Counted from the stretch's first letter, positions 36,337 to 45,902 are shown. The stretch: 64,000 nucleotides of DNA from Butyrivibrio sp. LC3010 (GCF_000424385.1 NZ_AUJU01000003.1:124001-188000); one strand, 5' to 3'. Made by a program: numbers and translations. Notes: generated by a model from the letters alone, not told the origin.

Positions 36337-38331
36337 TCATTTTCCGCCGGTTACCTCCAAAAGATGTTTCTTCAGATCTATCATCTGGTCTCTCAGCATT
36401 GCTGCAGTTTCGAAATCAAGTTCCGTAGCTGCCCGCTTCATGCGCTTCTCAACATCCTTAATAACCTTTTCAAGCTCTTTCCTATCCATGGACTCGGGAT
36501 CCTTCTCAAACTGAACCTCCTGTTTTGCAACAGCCTTGGTTACGCTTATAAGGTCTCGAACTGCCTTTCTTATGGTCTGAGGTGTTATTCCGTGCTCCTC
36601 ATTATAAGCCTGCTGAATTTTCCTTCTGCGCTCCGTTATCTCTATGGCGTTCTTCATGGAATCAGTCATGTTATCCGCATACATGATAACGTGTCCATCA
36701 GCATTTCTCGCAGCTCTTCCGATGGTCTGAATAAGCGATGTCTCAGAGCGAAGGAAACCTTCTTTATCTGCATCAATTATGGCAACCAGAGATATTTCAG
36801 GTATATCAAGGCCCTCTCTTAGTAGGTTGATTCCCACAAGCACATCAAATACATCAAGTCTCATGTCCCTTATTATCTGTGCTCTCTCAAGGGTGTCTAT
36901 ATCTGAATGCATGTATTTTACACGAATGCCTGTCTCTGCAAGATATTCAGTCAGGTCCTCAGCCATCTTCTTTGTAAGAGTAGTTACAAGCACCTTACTC
37001 TTTTTAGCTGTCTCCTTGTTGATCTCGGTAATAAGGTCATCTATCTGTCCTTCAACAGGTCTCACGGATATCTCCGGATCAAGGAGCCCTGTAGGTCTTA
37101 TTATCTGCTCAGCCCTAAGAAGCTCGTGCTCTGCTTCATAGGGTCCCGGCGTAGCGGAACAGAACAGCATCTGATCAATATGAGTCTCAAACTCCTCAAA
37201 ATTAAGCGGTCTGTTATCAAGTGCAGAAGGAAGTCTGAATCCATAATCCACCAGCGTGGTCTTTCTGGATCTGTCTCCATGGTACATGGCTCCTATCTGA
37301 GGGATTGTCATATGGGACTCATCCACAATTATCAGAAATTCACCGTCAAAGAAGTCCATAAGTGTAAGCGGTGGAGAACCGGGTTCTGCAAAATTAAGAT
37401 GCCTTGAATAGTTCTCAATGCCGGAGCAAAAACCAGTTTCACGCATCATCTCCACATCAAAGTTAGTACGCTCTGCTATTCTCTGGGCTTCAATCAGTTT
37501 ATCCTCGCCCTTAAAAAACTTTACCTGCTCATCCAGCTCAGCTTCTATGTTCTTGCAGGCAAGATTAATTTTTTCCTGAGGAACAACATAATGAGAGGCC
37601 GGATATATCATTACGTGACTGAGTTCATTTTTTATTACTCCCGTAACAGGCTCAACCTCGCATATTCTGTCTATCTCGTCTCCAAAAAGCTCAACTCTTA
37701 TGAGATAATCATCTGCCTGTGCAGGGAAAATCTCAATTGTATCGCCTCTTACGCGGAAGTTACATCTGTTTATGTCAAGGTCATTTCTTGTATACTGGAT
37801 GGCAACCAGATCCTTAAGTATCTGATCCCTTCTCCTCTCCATTCCCGGTCGCAGAGAAATTGACATTCCCTTGAATTCATCCGGGCTACCAAGTCCGTAT
37901 ATACATGACACACTGGCAACAACGATAACATCCCGTCTCTCAGTAAGGGAGGCTGTAGCAGATAGCCTTAGTTTATCTATCTCATCGTTGATGGCAGAAT
38001 CCTTGGCAATGTAGGTATCCGTCTGAGGTACATAGGCTTCAGGCTGATAGTAATCGTAATAGGACACAAAGTACTCTACGGCGTTATTAGGGAAAAACTC
38101 CTTAAACTCACCATATAGCTGTCCTGCAAGAGTCTTATTATGACTGATAACAAGAGTGGGTTTATTCAGTGCCTGAATTACATTTGCCATTGCAAAGGTT
38201 TTACCTGAGCCGGTAACTCCCTGAAGAGTTTCGAACTGGTTTCCCTTCTTAAACCCCTCCACTAATGCTTCTATAGCCTGAGGCTGATCACCTGTCGGTT
38301 TGTATTCAGATTTAAGTTCAAAATGATCCAT
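36337..38331 (-). CDS. uvrB: Excinuclease ABC subunit B
   Basis: Helicase-like damage verification subunit that recruits UvrC. 664 residues from the ATG at 38331 (AGAGG 7 bases upstream, and [17 protein letters not shown] is the conserved N-terminus). Walker [11 protein letters not shown], beta-hairpin region [21 protein letters not shown], motif II DESH, motif [21 protein letters not shown], and a C-terminal UVR domain [32 protein letters not shown] split by its two helices. Complete. A kinase gene ends 63 bp upstream on the same strand. Confidence 0.97.
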   Translation of the reverse strand: MDHFELKSEYKPTGDQPQAIEALVEGFKKGNQFETLQGVTGSGKTFAMANVIQALNKPTLVISHNKTLAGQLYGEFKEFFPNNAVEYFVSYYDYYQPEAYVPQTDTYIAKDSAINDEIDKLRLSATASLTERRDVIVVASVSCIYGLGSPDEFKGMSISLRPGMERRRDQILKDLVAIQYTRNDLDINRCNFRVRGDTIEIFPAQADDYLIRVELFGDEIDRICEVEPVTGVIKNELSHVMIYPASHYVVPQEKINLACKNIEAELDEQVKFFKGEDKLIEAQRIAERTNFDVEMMRETGFCSGIENYSRHLNFAEPGSPPLTLMDFFDGEFLIIVDESHMTIPQIGAMYHGDRSRKTTLVDYGFRLPSALDNRPLNFEEFETHIDQMLFCSATPGPYEAEHELLRAEQIIRPTGLLDPEISVRPVEGQIDDLITEINKETAKKSKVLVTTLTKKMAEDLTEYLAETGIRVKYMHSDIDTLERAQIIRDMRLDVFDVLVGINLLREGLDIPEISLVAIIDADKEGFLRSETSLIQTIGRAARNADGHVIMYADNMTDSMKNAIEITERRRKIQQAYNEEHGITPQTIRKAVRDLISVTKAVAKQEVQFEKDPESMDRKELEKVIKDVEKRMKRAATELDFETAAMLRDQMIDLKKHLLEVTGGK

Positions 38332-38394
38332 ACGATTACCTCTGCTGTTGTCCGAACATATTTTCGATTCAATCATTTAATTGTATCACATGCT

Positions 38395-39342
38395 TTATAA
38401 AAACTCAATCGAATCACAGGTCCTTACTATATCAATAAAAATGGCTTCTTTCTCGGTATTTATGCGATTCTTTCGATTCCATTCCTGAAAACTTTCACAA
38501 AATTTAATAAAACACTTTCTTTTTTTGGCAGCCTTAAGTCTTAAAATATCAAGTTTAATATCTGCTGCCCCTGCATATCTTTCTCCAATGCAGGTGCTGC
38601 TGCATCTTTGGATGATTACATCCATACTCTCCCTGAACTTAGAGGAAACCACGACTTCATTAAGGCATTTTTCCATGGTCTGCCCCAGTTGATAAATATC
38701 AGTCCTGATGCCCTCGTCAAATCCGCCGTACTGTTCCGGAGCCGCAAAGCCTCTGGTCCCGACACCTGCGCATTCTTTTTTAGCGCCCGGTATCTCCTTC
38801 CCATAGCATTCAAGGATTTTAGCCGTGCCATAGTCAATAATCCTTATATTCCCTTTATCATCCAGCATTATATTAGAGGGTTTTATGTCCCTGTGTATCA
38901 CCGGCGGATTTAAACCATGAAGTTCCAAAAGAGCATCGCAAAGACACATAAAAAGCTCTTTTATCTCAAGTTCCGAATACCTTCTGACATCAAGCTTATC
39001 CAATGTGTATCCGGAAATAAGCTCCATAACAATTTCATTATCGCTTCCGCTATATAGCCTTGGCGAAACTTTACAATTGCTTGCTGCCAGATATTTCAGG
39101 ATTCTTTTCTCATTTTCAAACTGTGTTCTGTACAGTTCTCCTTTTTTGGCAATTTTCACTGCACATTCCCGGTTGCCCTTTATGGCAGTTGTCCTGTAAA
39201 CCCTGGCATTACCACCGCTACCGATGACAGATACTGTTTTCTCCGTTTCGCATATACTTGCGTCGCAGCAAGTAGCTGATGCCAATCTCCCCACATCACC
39301 TATACTTCTGCCAAAACCAATAAGCGATCTAAACCTCTTCAT
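38395..39342 (-). CDS. Soluble Hanks-type Ser/Thr protein kinase
   Basis: 315 residues from the ATG at 39342, chosen because it forms an ATGA overlap with the upstream stop; ATG codons at 39351 and 39393 are possible. Kinase motifs are complete: glycine loop IGSGGNARVYR (40-50), AVK with Lys63, HRDIKPSN (150-157), DYG (170-172, Tyr instead of Phe) and APEQYGGFDEG. There is no membrane segment and no PASTA domain, unlike PrkC, so it senses through a partner or the C-terminal basic region (about 265-315). It is coupled to a PP2C-like protein upstream and followed by uvrB. Confidence 0.88.
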   Translation of the reverse strand: MKRFRSLIGFGRSIGDVGRLASATCCDASICETEKTVSVIGSGGNARVYRTTAIKGNRECAVKIAKKGELYRTQFENEKRILKYLAASNCKVSPRLYSGSDNEIVMELISGYTLDKLDVRRYSELEIKELFMCLCDALLELHGLNPPVIHRDIKPSNIMLDDKGNIRIIDYGTAKILECYGKEIPGAKKECAGVGTRGFAAPEQYGGFDEGIRTDIYQLGQTMEKCLNEVVVSSKFRESMDVIIQRCSSTCIGERYAGAADIKLDILRLKAAKKRKCFIKFCESFQEWNRKNRINTEKEAIFIDIVRTCDSIEFL

Positions 39343-39944
39343 CTTACACATACCGCCACCGCTGATACAGGCCGCTTTTCTCCTCTGCTCCATAGAAGCT
39401 CGCTTAAATATTCAATATTCTTCTGCATGGAATTCTGGCTGGTGCACATCTGCGGACATAGCCTTTTATATATGTCAGCTCCAATCTGCCTTTCAAAAAA
39501 GGCTTCATTTCCTGCAATGAGAGTGCTTCCCTCTGAAAGTCTCCCTTTGGTGCAGTAATAATCTGCACTTTCCTTGCTTATTTCTTCTATCAAAAGCCTT
39601 CCCGCTCTCATGACCTTGTTTTTCCCACTGTTTAACACATAATAGTTTATGCCCTTTAAAATCAGGATAGTTAAATCCGTGTCATATCTCCATATAAAAA
39701 AGCCTCTTTTACTGTATTTAAGAAAGAGCTTTTTTAGTAATTGCCTGCATTTTCCTGCCTTTTTATTAACTATTTTTTCAGCAGTCCTCACTACCTTATC
39801 ACTCAGTTTTCCGTTTCTGTAATCAGTACTTAGCACCATGACGACAACATCATCATTTTTATCAGTATGAAAACCCTTTATCATAAGTCCGTCATTATTT
39901 AATTTTTCTCCCGGCTCTCTTAGAAAAGCCGCATAATAATCCAA
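39339..39944 (-). CDS. PP2C-like protein with lost metal ligands (probable pseudophosphatase)
   Basis: 201 residues from TTG at 39944, which has AAAGGA nine bases upstream. The length and order of hydrophobic strands resemble a PP2C domain placed beside its kinase, as in PrpC/PrkC pairs. LREPGEKLNNDGL (8-20) keeps the family R-x-NED-like start with Asp18. The expected VADGMGG is VLSTDYRNGKLSD, the expected SDG is AGNEAFF, and the final DN before the last strand is VSAVAVCV. So most aspartates that bind Mn are gone. The assignment is by pattern and position; it may instead be an unrelated partner protein. Confidence 0.55.
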   Translation of the reverse strand: MDYYAAFLREPGEKLNNDGLMIKGFHTDKNDDVVVMVLSTDYRNGKLSDKVVRTAEKIVNKKAGKCRQLLKKLFLKYSKRGFFIWRYDTDLTILILKGINYYVLNSGKNKVMRAGRLLIEEISKESADYYCTKGRLSEGSTLIAGNEAFFERQIGADIYKRLCPQMCTSQNSMQKNIEYLSELLWSRGEKRPVSAVAVCVR

Positions 39945-40029
39945 AGTCACACTTCCTTTCAATTAAATTATTTAATGGAAATTGAATCCGGTGAATCCGA
40001 ATTCTTAATCAGAATAAAAATCAATGAAG

Positions 40030-40058
40030 ACTATACCCTATAAGAACAACTTTGTAAA
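40030..40058 (-). promoter_or_regulatory. Sigma-A promoter for the PP2C-like/kinase (uvrBA) transcript
   Basis: Minus strand TTTACA (40058-40053), exactly 17 bases, TATAGT (40035-40030): five of six matches in each box. The start point would be near 40023, about 80 bases before the TTG start of the PP2C-like gene. Confidence 0.7.
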
Positions 40059-40216
40059 GTCATAGATTCTTGTTTTTCCGCTTTTGCCCACAAAAAGTCA
40101 TATATTTTACATTTTGTGTAACAGTCTTTTTGATGCCAGCCCCCTCATGTATCTGAACTGAAATGTTTGTTTTCATCTGCGAGGCTGGGCTGTCAGTAAA
40201 TACTTTCACATAACAC

Positions 40217-40262
40217 AAGGGGCATCGCCCAGATGATATAATCATCTAAAGCGACGCCCCTT
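40217..40262. terminator. Long hairpin downstream of ctpA
   Basis: AAGGGGCATCGC pairs with GCGACGCCCCTT (one mismatch), and an inner AGATGAT/ATCATCT stem closes on ATA. It lies within the 396-bp gap 39945-40340 between ctpA and the PP2C-like gene and should end the ftsE-ctpA transcript. The same gap holds a CCAGCC/GGCTGG pair (about 40137-40188) and the promoter at 40030; I see no gene in it. Confidence 0.65.
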
Positions 40263-40340
40263 TAAGTAGAGTACTTGATGATGTATTCTCGAATCCGTTG
40301 CGATTCACTCAAATCCACCAGGGACCTTCGAAAATCTTTA

Positions 40341-41597
40341 TCACGCTGCCTTATCAGTTTTTTTGTCTGATTTTCCAAGCTCATCCTTAAGGACTTCAAC
40401 CGCTTTATTAAGCTGGTTGTCTGTGCCATCCTTGGAGTAAGCTTCATTATCAAGAGGTATCTCGATGTCAGGAGTTATTCCAACACCATTAATGTCGTTT
40501 CCGTTAGGAGTAAAGTAATTACTGATAGTAAGCTTAACCGCTGTTCCATCTGTGAAGGGGAAAATCCTCTGTACTACTCCCTTTCCGTAGGTTGTCTCCC
40601 CTATTATGGTTCCTTTTCCGTAGTCCTTAATAGCACCTGACAGGATTTCGGAAGCACTGGCAGAATATCCATTTACAAGAACCGCCATAGGGATGTCTAT
40701 TTCATTTTCTCCATCACATTCGTAATCTTCTCTGTTACCGCCTCTGTCTACTGTATATACTATGTCGCCCTTAGGAAGAAGCTGTCTTGCAATATCACAT
40801 ACTGCTGCAAGGCTTCCGCCGGGATTGGATCTAAGGTCAATTATAAGAGCTTCAATGTCTTTGCTCCTAAGTTCCTGCAAACCATCAATAAACTGACTTG
40901 TAGTAACAGAATCAAACTCTGTGATTCCTATGTAACCTATGTTATCCTCAAGCACCGTGGTATTTATCGTCTGGGCTTCAACCTTGTCTCTTTCAACCTC
41001 AAAATCAAGGTAATCAGATTCTCCCTCACGATATATTGTTACCACCACCTTTGTTCCGATCTCACCTCTTATCAGTCCCACAACTTCTGTAAGAGTAAGT
41101 CCCTGAACGGTCTCTCCGGCAACCTTGTAAATTACATCATTCGCCTTAAGTCCGGCCTTTTCAGCTGGTGAATCTTTGATTGTTCCGGTGATTCTCGGAA
41201 GATTCATCTCTTTATCCATGCTGACATATGCACCTATGCCGTAATAAATGCCCTGAGTGTCTGACATCAGATCCTCATACTCTTTGGTTGTATAGTACTC
41301 CGAATAGGGATCTCCCAGAGATGCCACAACGCCTTTATAAATTGCATTAGCTTCAGCAGATCTGTCAACATCCTTCTTGTAATAGTAGGTATCTATCGTA
41401 TCCTCTATCACTTTGACTTTATTGATTGTTTCTTCGCTTATAGCGGAGTCATTAGTCTGACCTTTTATCGGACTAATCGCAAAGCCCTTTATACTAATAA
41501 TAAAAAAGCCAGCGGCCACAGCCAGTGCTGAAGCTGCAACCCCCATAATCAGCCCTGTAAAGAGCATCGCCATTTTGTTGTTTTTTGGTTCTTCCAT
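40341..41597 (-). CDS. C-terminal processing protease, S41 family (CtpA-like)
   Basis: Membrane-anchored serine protease with its active domain outside the cell. 418 residues from the ATG at 41597 (AAAGGA upstream). One N-terminal membrane segment (about 9-32), a PDZ domain (about 90-180, YGIGAYVSM to EGESDYLDFEV) and the protease domain with LRSNPGGSL, VNGYSASASEILSG (catalytic Ser) and GETTYGKGVVQ (catalytic Lys). In related bacteria these proteases trim cell-wall hydrolases or their activators, which fits its place 27 bp after the M23 gene and below ftsEX. Confidence 0.92.
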   Translation of the reverse strand: MEEPKNNKMAMLFTGLIMGVAASALAVAAGFFIISIKGFAISPIKGQTNDSAISEETINKVKVIEDTIDTYYYKKDVDRSAEANAIYKGVVASLGDPYSEYYTTKEYEDLMSDTQGIYYGIGAYVSMDKEMNLPRITGTIKDSPAEKAGLKANDVIYKVAGETVQGLTLTEVVGLIRGEIGTKVVVTIYREGESDYLDFEVERDKVEAQTINTTVLEDNIGYIGITEFDSVTTSQFIDGLQELRSKDIEALIIDLRSNPGGSLAAVCDIARQLLPKGDIVYTVDRGGNREDYECDGENEIDIPMAVLVNGYSASASEILSGAIKDYGKGTIIGETTYGKGVVQRIFPFTDGTAVKLTISNYFTPNGNDINGVGITPDIEIPLDNEAYSKDGTDNQLNKAVEVLKDELGKSDKKTDKAA

Positions 41598-41624
41598 GAT
41601 AGTTCTTCCTTTCAAAGGAGTCCA

Positions 41625-42848
41625 TTACTTCAGATAATTCCATGGACTTACATAATTACCGTTTAATCTTACTCCAAAGTGGAGATGTGGTCCTGTAGAT
41701 CTTCCGGTTGTACCAACCGAAGCTATTCTCTGTCCTTTTGACACTTCAGCGCCTGTGGAAACGCTCAGTGAGGACGCATGCATGTAAATTGTATACAATC
41801 CACTTCCATGAGATATCATAACATAATTTCCCATGGTTGAATTATAAGCTGCAGCAACAACTTTTCCGTCATATGCTGCAAGTATGGCTGAACCGCTTGG
41901 CGCAGCAAGATCTATCCCGTTATGCATCTTTTTTACACCAAGTGTAGGATGCATTCTCATTCCAAAATCATCAGATATTCTGGAATATGACGGGCAAGGA
42001 AAAGAGAACACGCCGCCATCGTATTTTCTTGCATTCTGGGCAGCAAGTTCAGCTTTTTCAGCTTCAACCGCTTTCTCAAGAGCAGCAATCGTGGCATTTT
42101 CTTCAGCAATCTGCTTCTCATATTCCGCGATTGCGGTTTCTTTATCCTTGATATCCTTAGTGAGTGAGCTGACCTCGGAATTTTTCTGTGCTATAAGATT
42201 CTGAAGATTTCCTTCCTCTATAACAACATCAGCCTTAGCTTCATCAAGAGTCTTCTTCTCCTCTTCAAGAGCTTCCTTTGTCAGTGTTGTCAGCTCTGTG
42301 TGAGCTATATACTCCTCAAGCTTTTTCCTGTCATAAGCTGAGAGTTCTTCTATATACTCCGCCTTATTAAGCATATCTGAAAAAGTACTTGTATTAACAA
42401 AAAGCTGATAATATACCGCATTTCCTTTTTCATACATAAAGCGTATACGTTTCTTCATAGCTTCATACTGCTCATTCTGCACACGAATGGCTTCTTCAAG
42501 CTCTGCCGTTGTCTCCTCGATATCCTGCTTCTTCTGCTCTATCTTTGCAGTAAGGTCTTCGATCTTTTTCTGAATATCCTCCAGATTAGCGTCAAGTTTT
42601 GTTATATATGTATTAAGGTCAGATTTCTCTTTTTCCAAAGATTTCTTCACCGACTGAAGATCAGTCAGCGAACTTTTCATAGAGTCTCTTTCCTTTTTAG
42701 CACTTGATATCTGTCCCTCTTTTTTCTTAATGCTATCTGCTGTGACCGCTGCTCTCACAGAATTAGCACTAAAAGAAACTGTGCCTGCAATCAGGCACAG
42801 AAGTATAGCAATTCCTACTATTCTTTTTCCGTATCCTCTGCCGTTCAA
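41625..42848 (-). CDS. EnvC/CwlO-like coiled-coil murein hydrolase with M23 domain
   Basis: 407 residues: a signal segment (about 10-33, GIAILLCLIAGTVSFSANSVRA), a long coiled coil (about 38-265, rich in Lys/Glu heptads with a short interruption where FMYEKGNAVYYQLFVNTS lies), and a LytM/M23 peptidase domain (about 290-405). Zinc ligands are visible in MHNGIDLAAPSG and GPHLHFGVR, so the enzyme may be active rather than only an activator. It follows ftsX by 29 bp; FtsEX is known to open such coiled-coil hydrolases at the division site or sidewall. Confidence 0.9.
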   Translation of the reverse strand: MNGRGYGKRIVGIAILLCLIAGTVSFSANSVRAAVTADSIKKKEGQISSAKKERDSMKSSLTDLQSVKKSLEKEKSDLNTYITKLDANLEDIQKKIEDLTAKIEQKKQDIEETTAELEEAIRVQNEQYEAMKKRIRFMYEKGNAVYYQLFVNTSTFSDMLNKAEYIEELSAYDRKKLEEYIAHTELTTLTKEALEEEKKTLDEAKADVVIEEGNLQNLIAQKNSEVSSLTKDIKDKETAIAEYEKQIAEENATIAALEKAVEAEKAELAAQNARKYDGGVFSFPCPSYSRISDDFGMRMHPTLGVKKMHNGIDLAAPSGSAILAAYDGKVVAAAYNSTMGNYVMISHGSGLYTIYMHASSLSVSTGAEVSKGQRIASVGTTGRSTGPHLHFGVRLNGNYVSPWNYLK

Positions 42849-42877
42849 AATAGCAGCCTCCCCAAATGATGCTCTGA

Positions 42878-43774
42878 TTATACGTGCAAATGCTTACGAA
42901 CTGTTGTAACACTTCCAAGGAAACCAATACCCACACCGATCATGATTGATATAGGTGTAAGTGCTTCAAAAATCTGGCTTACAGGAAGTATATCCAATAT
43001 TGAATTCAACATTGAAAATCTTAATGCCACAAATTCTGCTGCCCTGTTATATACAAAATAGATGATCACAAGGGGAATCAGTGAACCGATAATTCCTATT
43101 ATAATACCCTCTACCACGAATGGAGCCCTGACGAAGAAATCGGTTGCACCGATGTACTTCATGATATTTATCTCTTCTTTTCTTACAGAAATACCGATTG
43201 TAACCGTATTGCTGATAAGGAAGATTGACACCAGAAACAGTATTGCAATAATTCCAAATGATACATAAGCAATCAGCTTATTGATTCCGCTGAGTGTAGA
43301 GGCTGTTACCTCTGATCTGTTGACCGTCCTTACCGTGTCAATTGATTCAAGATATGTAACAAGTGCAGGCTGCATTGACACATCGCTAAGATAAATCTGA
43401 AGGTTAGCCGAATCCTCCAGAGGATTCTCAGTAAATCCGTCTGCATACTCTCCAAGGTAATCAGTCTTGAAACTCTCCCAGGCATCAGCGGCTGAAATGT
43501 AATCAACTTTGCTGACCTCAGGTCTTTTCTCTATAAGTGATTTAGTAGCAAGGATCACGTCCTCAGTGGTACCTTCATTGAAGAATACTGTAACTGAAAC
43601 ACCTTCCTCCGCTGTCTTAACCACATGCTGAAAATTGGTAACTACTGAATAAAATATTCCAAACAAGAACAGACAGGCGCTTATTGTCGCTATTGATGCA
43701 AGCGTATACCATCTGTTTCGGCGCAGATTTTTAAAGCCCTGCCCTATAGTATATAAAAAACTACTCATCCTCAT
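42878..43774 (-). CDS. ftsX: FtsX, permease subunit of the FtsEX complex
   Basis: About 298 residues with one N-terminal and three C-terminal membrane segments and an extracellular domain (about 45-165) that would contact the M23 protein. QGFKNLRRNRWYTLASIATISACLFLFG split across the first helix is typical, as is the ending with GIGFLGSVTTVRKHLHV. The start overlaps the end of ftsE; ATG at 43774 is chosen, with GTG at 43786 and ATG at 43768 as alternatives. It transmits ATP hydrolysis in FtsE to the hydrolase outside. Confidence 0.93.
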   Translation of the reverse strand: MRMSSFLYTIGQGFKNLRRNRWYTLASIATISACLFLFGIFYSVVTNFQHVVKTAEEGVSVTVFFNEGTTEDVILATKSLIEKRPEVSKVDYISAADAWESFKTDYLGEYADGFTENPLEDSANLQIYLSDVSMQPALVTYLESIDTVRTVNRSEVTASTLSGINKLIAYVSFGIIAILFLVSIFLISNTVTIGISVRKEEINIMKYIGATDFFVRAPFVVEGIIIGIIGSLIPLVIIYFVYNRAAEFVALRFSMLNSILDILPVSQIFEALTPISIMIGVGIGFLGSVTTVRKHLHV

Positions 43775-44504
43775 CGTGATACTCACCCTCTTCTTCGTCG
43801 TGAATCACGACGCCTTTTTTCATAGTTATAACGCGCTTGTGCATGGCGTTAACGATCTCCCTGTTATGGGTAACGACAATAACTGTCGTTCCATTAAGGT
43901 TTATCTGCTCCATAAGCTTCATGATTTCCCAGGTATTATTGGGATCAAGGTTACCGGTGGGCTCATCCGCAAGAAGAATCTCCGGCTTATTAACAATTGC
44001 TCTGGCAAGAGCAACTCTCTGCTGCTCACCGCCTGCAAGCTGAGTAACCTTACTCTTATATTTTCCGGCAAGTCCGACCATAGCCAGCACAGACGGTACA
44101 TTCTTCTTGATGTCTCTGGTGGATTTCTGGATTATTCTCTGGGCAAAGGCAACATTCTCATATACATTCCTGTCCTTCAAAAGTCTGAAATCCTGGAAAA
44201 CTATTCCGAGTTTTCTTCTGAATTTAGGAATATTCCTGTGTCTCATTCTGCCAAGATCCTGACCCATAACGGTTATTGTTCCATCCGAAGGTACAAGTTC
44301 TCTAAGAAGGAGCTTTATCAGCGTGGATTTTCCCGATCCGCTGTCTCCCACTATAAAAACAAATTCACCCTTCTTTATATGAAGGGTGACTCCATTTAAA
44401 GCTGGTGCACCCGTCGAATATGATTTTGTCACGTTATCCAGCGTGATTATATCATCGGCAGGCACCGCTTCAGCTCTGCGCTTTCTTCTGTTAACTTTTT
44501 CCAT
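43761..44504 (-). CDS. ftsE: FtsE, ATPase subunit of the FtsEX complex
   Basis: 247 residues, ABC ATPase. Walker A GDSGSGKST, Q-loop VFQDFRLL, signature LAGGEQQRVALARA, Walker B LLADEPTGNLD and the H-loop VTHNRE. The N-terminus has a basic extension (MEKVNRRKRRAEAV) and the C-terminus an acidic tail (HDEEEGEYHDEDE) beyond the usual 228 residues. First gene of the four-gene wall-hydrolysis operon. Confidence 0.95.
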   Translation of the reverse strand: MEKVNRRKRRAEAVPADDIITLDNVTKSYSTGAPALNGVTLHIKKGEFVFIVGDSGSGKSTLIKLLLRELVPSDGTITVMGQDLGRMRHRNIPKFRRKLGIVFQDFRLLKDRNVYENVAFAQRIIQKSTRDIKKNVPSVLAMVGLAGKYKSKVTQLAGGEQQRVALARAIVNKPEILLADEPTGNLDPNNTWEIMKLMEQINLNGTTVIVVTHNREIVNAMHKRVITMKKGVVIHDEEEGEYHDEDE

Positions 44505-44538
44505 ACCTAATTCCTCTACTACCTAATTAAAAATCTTG

Positions 44539-44568
44539 TTTTCGGAGATTGCTGAGCTACTCCGAAAA
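44539..44568 (-). terminator. Hairpin upstream of ftsE
   Basis: TTTTCGGAG pairs with CTCCGAAAA over 9 bp with a 12-base loop, followed 5 bases later on the minus strand by ATTTTTAATT. It lies 35 bases before ftsE and may stop read-through from the regulator gene. Confidence 0.55.
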
Positions 44569-44629
44569 TATTTGCATCAATTATCGATGGCAATACTGCA
44601 ACCCCAAAATTGCAGCAATTATATACAAT

Positions 44630-44666
44630 GACCGGATATTTGCCTGTGAATCTCACCTATCCGGTC
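44630..44666. terminator. Hairpin after the PucR-type regulator gene
   Basis: GACCGGATA pairs perfectly with TATCCGGTC, and the enclosed segment can fold again (GTGA/TCAC). It begins 13 bases after the regulator stop. No T-run follows, so termination is uncertain. Confidence 0.45.
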
Positions 44667-44678
44667 CGCCTGTATGTA

Positions 44679-45761
44679 TCAATAGCGCTCCATATACTTC
44701 ATATATCTGACTACCATGAGCGCAATCTTAAAGGTTATCGCATCATCAAAAACTCTAAGATCAAGACCTGTGCTCTTCTGGAGTTTATCAAGTCTGTATA
44801 CCAGTGTGTTTCTATGGATAAACAGCTGTCTTGAAGTTTCTGACACGTTCAGGTTGTTCTCAAAGAATTTATCAATGGTTGTAAGTGTCTCCTGATCGAA
44901 TCCATCGGGATTTCTTCCTCCGAAGATCTCACGGATAAACATCTTGCAAAGAGGAATGGGCAGCTGATAGATCAGTCGTCCGATTCCCAACTCTCCATAG
45001 CTTATAACCTTTCGCTCATCAAAGAAAATTCTTCCTACATCAAGTGCCATCTTCGCTTCCTTGTAGGAACGGCTGACTTCCTTGATCTCGCCTACAACAG
45101 TACCTATTGCAATATGAACATTGGTTATTCCCATGGACTCTAAATGTTCCTGAAGTTCAATTGCTGACTTGGAAATCTCATCGGGTCTTCCAAGTTCGGA
45201 AACGTCCTTAACAACAATTACGTTATCCTCATCTACTTCTGTTACAAAGTCGCCGCCGTTTCCTGTACCATGTGTGCGTATAAGTTCAAGCACATTGTTT
45301 TCACGGATCTTATCAGCGGAGATAATCATTGTTACTCTCTTGGCATCAGCCGGAATATGCAGTTTCTTCGCCCTACTATATATGTCCACAAGGAGAAGGT
45401 TGTCAAGAAGCAGGTTCTTGATGAAATTATCTTTATCAAAGCGCTCCTTGTAAGCTACAAGCAATCCCTGTATCTGATAAGCTATCATCTTACCTATAGT
45501 ATAAATGCTCTCGCCGCTTCCAGCAGCTATGAGAATATATTCAAGCTGCTGCTCGTCATATACCTTAAAGAACTGATGTCCCTGTACCTCCTGTGAATCA
45601 GCAGGTGATCTGACGAAGTCCCTGACAGACTCTCCCATATCGGTAAAATCAGGTCTTGTGGCTGCTACCTCGTTGCCATCAACATCGAGCACGGATAAAT
45701 CCACGTGGGCAATGCCTTTAAGACCGTCTATAGTATTTTGAAGGATCTGATTTGAAATCAT
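44679..45761 (-). CDS. PucR/CdaR-type transcriptional regulator
   Basis: 360 residues. Order: an N-terminal sensory region (about 1-130; HVDLSVLDVDGNEV and YKVYDEQQLEYILI-like strands resemble the sugar-diacid sensor fold), a degenerate GGDEF-like domain (about 140-275), and a C-terminal helix-turn-helix of the PucR type: LTTIDKFFENNLNVSETSRQLFIHRNTLVYRLDKLQ, read in two parts here as ENNLNVSETSRQLF and IHRNTLVYRLDK. The inducer is unknown. It is divergent from yjfB, with a 20-base sequence repeated in the gap that may be its operator (inference). Confidence 0.8.
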   Translation of the reverse strand: MISNQILQNTIDGLKGIAHVDLSVLDVDGNEVAATRPDFTDMGESVRDFVRSPADSQEVQGHQFFKVYDEQQLEYILIAAGSGESIYTIGKMIAYQIQGLLVAYKERFDKDNFIKNLLLDNLLLVDIYSRAKKLHIPADAKRVTMIISADKIRENNVLELIRTHGTGNGGDFVTEVDEDNVIVVKDVSELGRPDEISKSAIELQEHLESMGITNVHIAIGTVVGEIKEVSRSYKEAKMALDVGRIFFDERKVISYGELGIGRLIYQLPIPLCKMFIREIFGGRNPDGFDQETLTTIDKFFENNLNVSETSRQLFIHRNTLVYRLDKLQKSTGLDLRVFDDAITFKIALMVVRYMKYMERY

Positions 45762-45823
45762 AGTGAATCTCCCACAATTAGTTTTTCATTGTTCTTATAC
45801 CATTCTACTCGATAAATGCATAA

Positions 45824-45843
45824 AAATCCACAAATTTAATCAA
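45824..45843. repeat. 20-bp direct repeat, copy 1
   Basis: AAATCCACAAATTTAATCAA, identical to the copy at 45903-45922, 79 bases away. It lies about 65 bases ahead of the regulator start on the minus strand, near where its promoter should be, and 23 bases before the yjfB -35 box. Confidence 0.85.
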
Positions 45844-45865
45844 TTTTTTTGTTTATTTTATATAA

Positions 45866-45893
45866 TAAATTTTTACATGATAATTACCGATAT
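45866..45893 (+). promoter_or_regulatory. Sigma-D-type promoter of yjfB
   Basis: TAAA (45866-45869), 16 bases, ACCGATAT (45886-45893). The spacing equals that of the site in front of mbl. The start point would be near 45900, just ahead of or within repeat copy 2, and about 55 bases before the yjfB ATG. Confidence 0.7.
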
Positions 45894-45902
45894 ATGATAT
45901 AG

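Noticed and set aside
40060-40245. 61-codon minus frame between ctpA and the PP2C-like gene
   Set aside because: It spans the promoter at 40030-40058 and hairpins, has no recognisable domain and no ribosome binding site.
41440-41480. TCCGATAA sigma-D-like core inside ctpA
   Set aside because: It is in coding sequence, without a matching -35 at the right distance.
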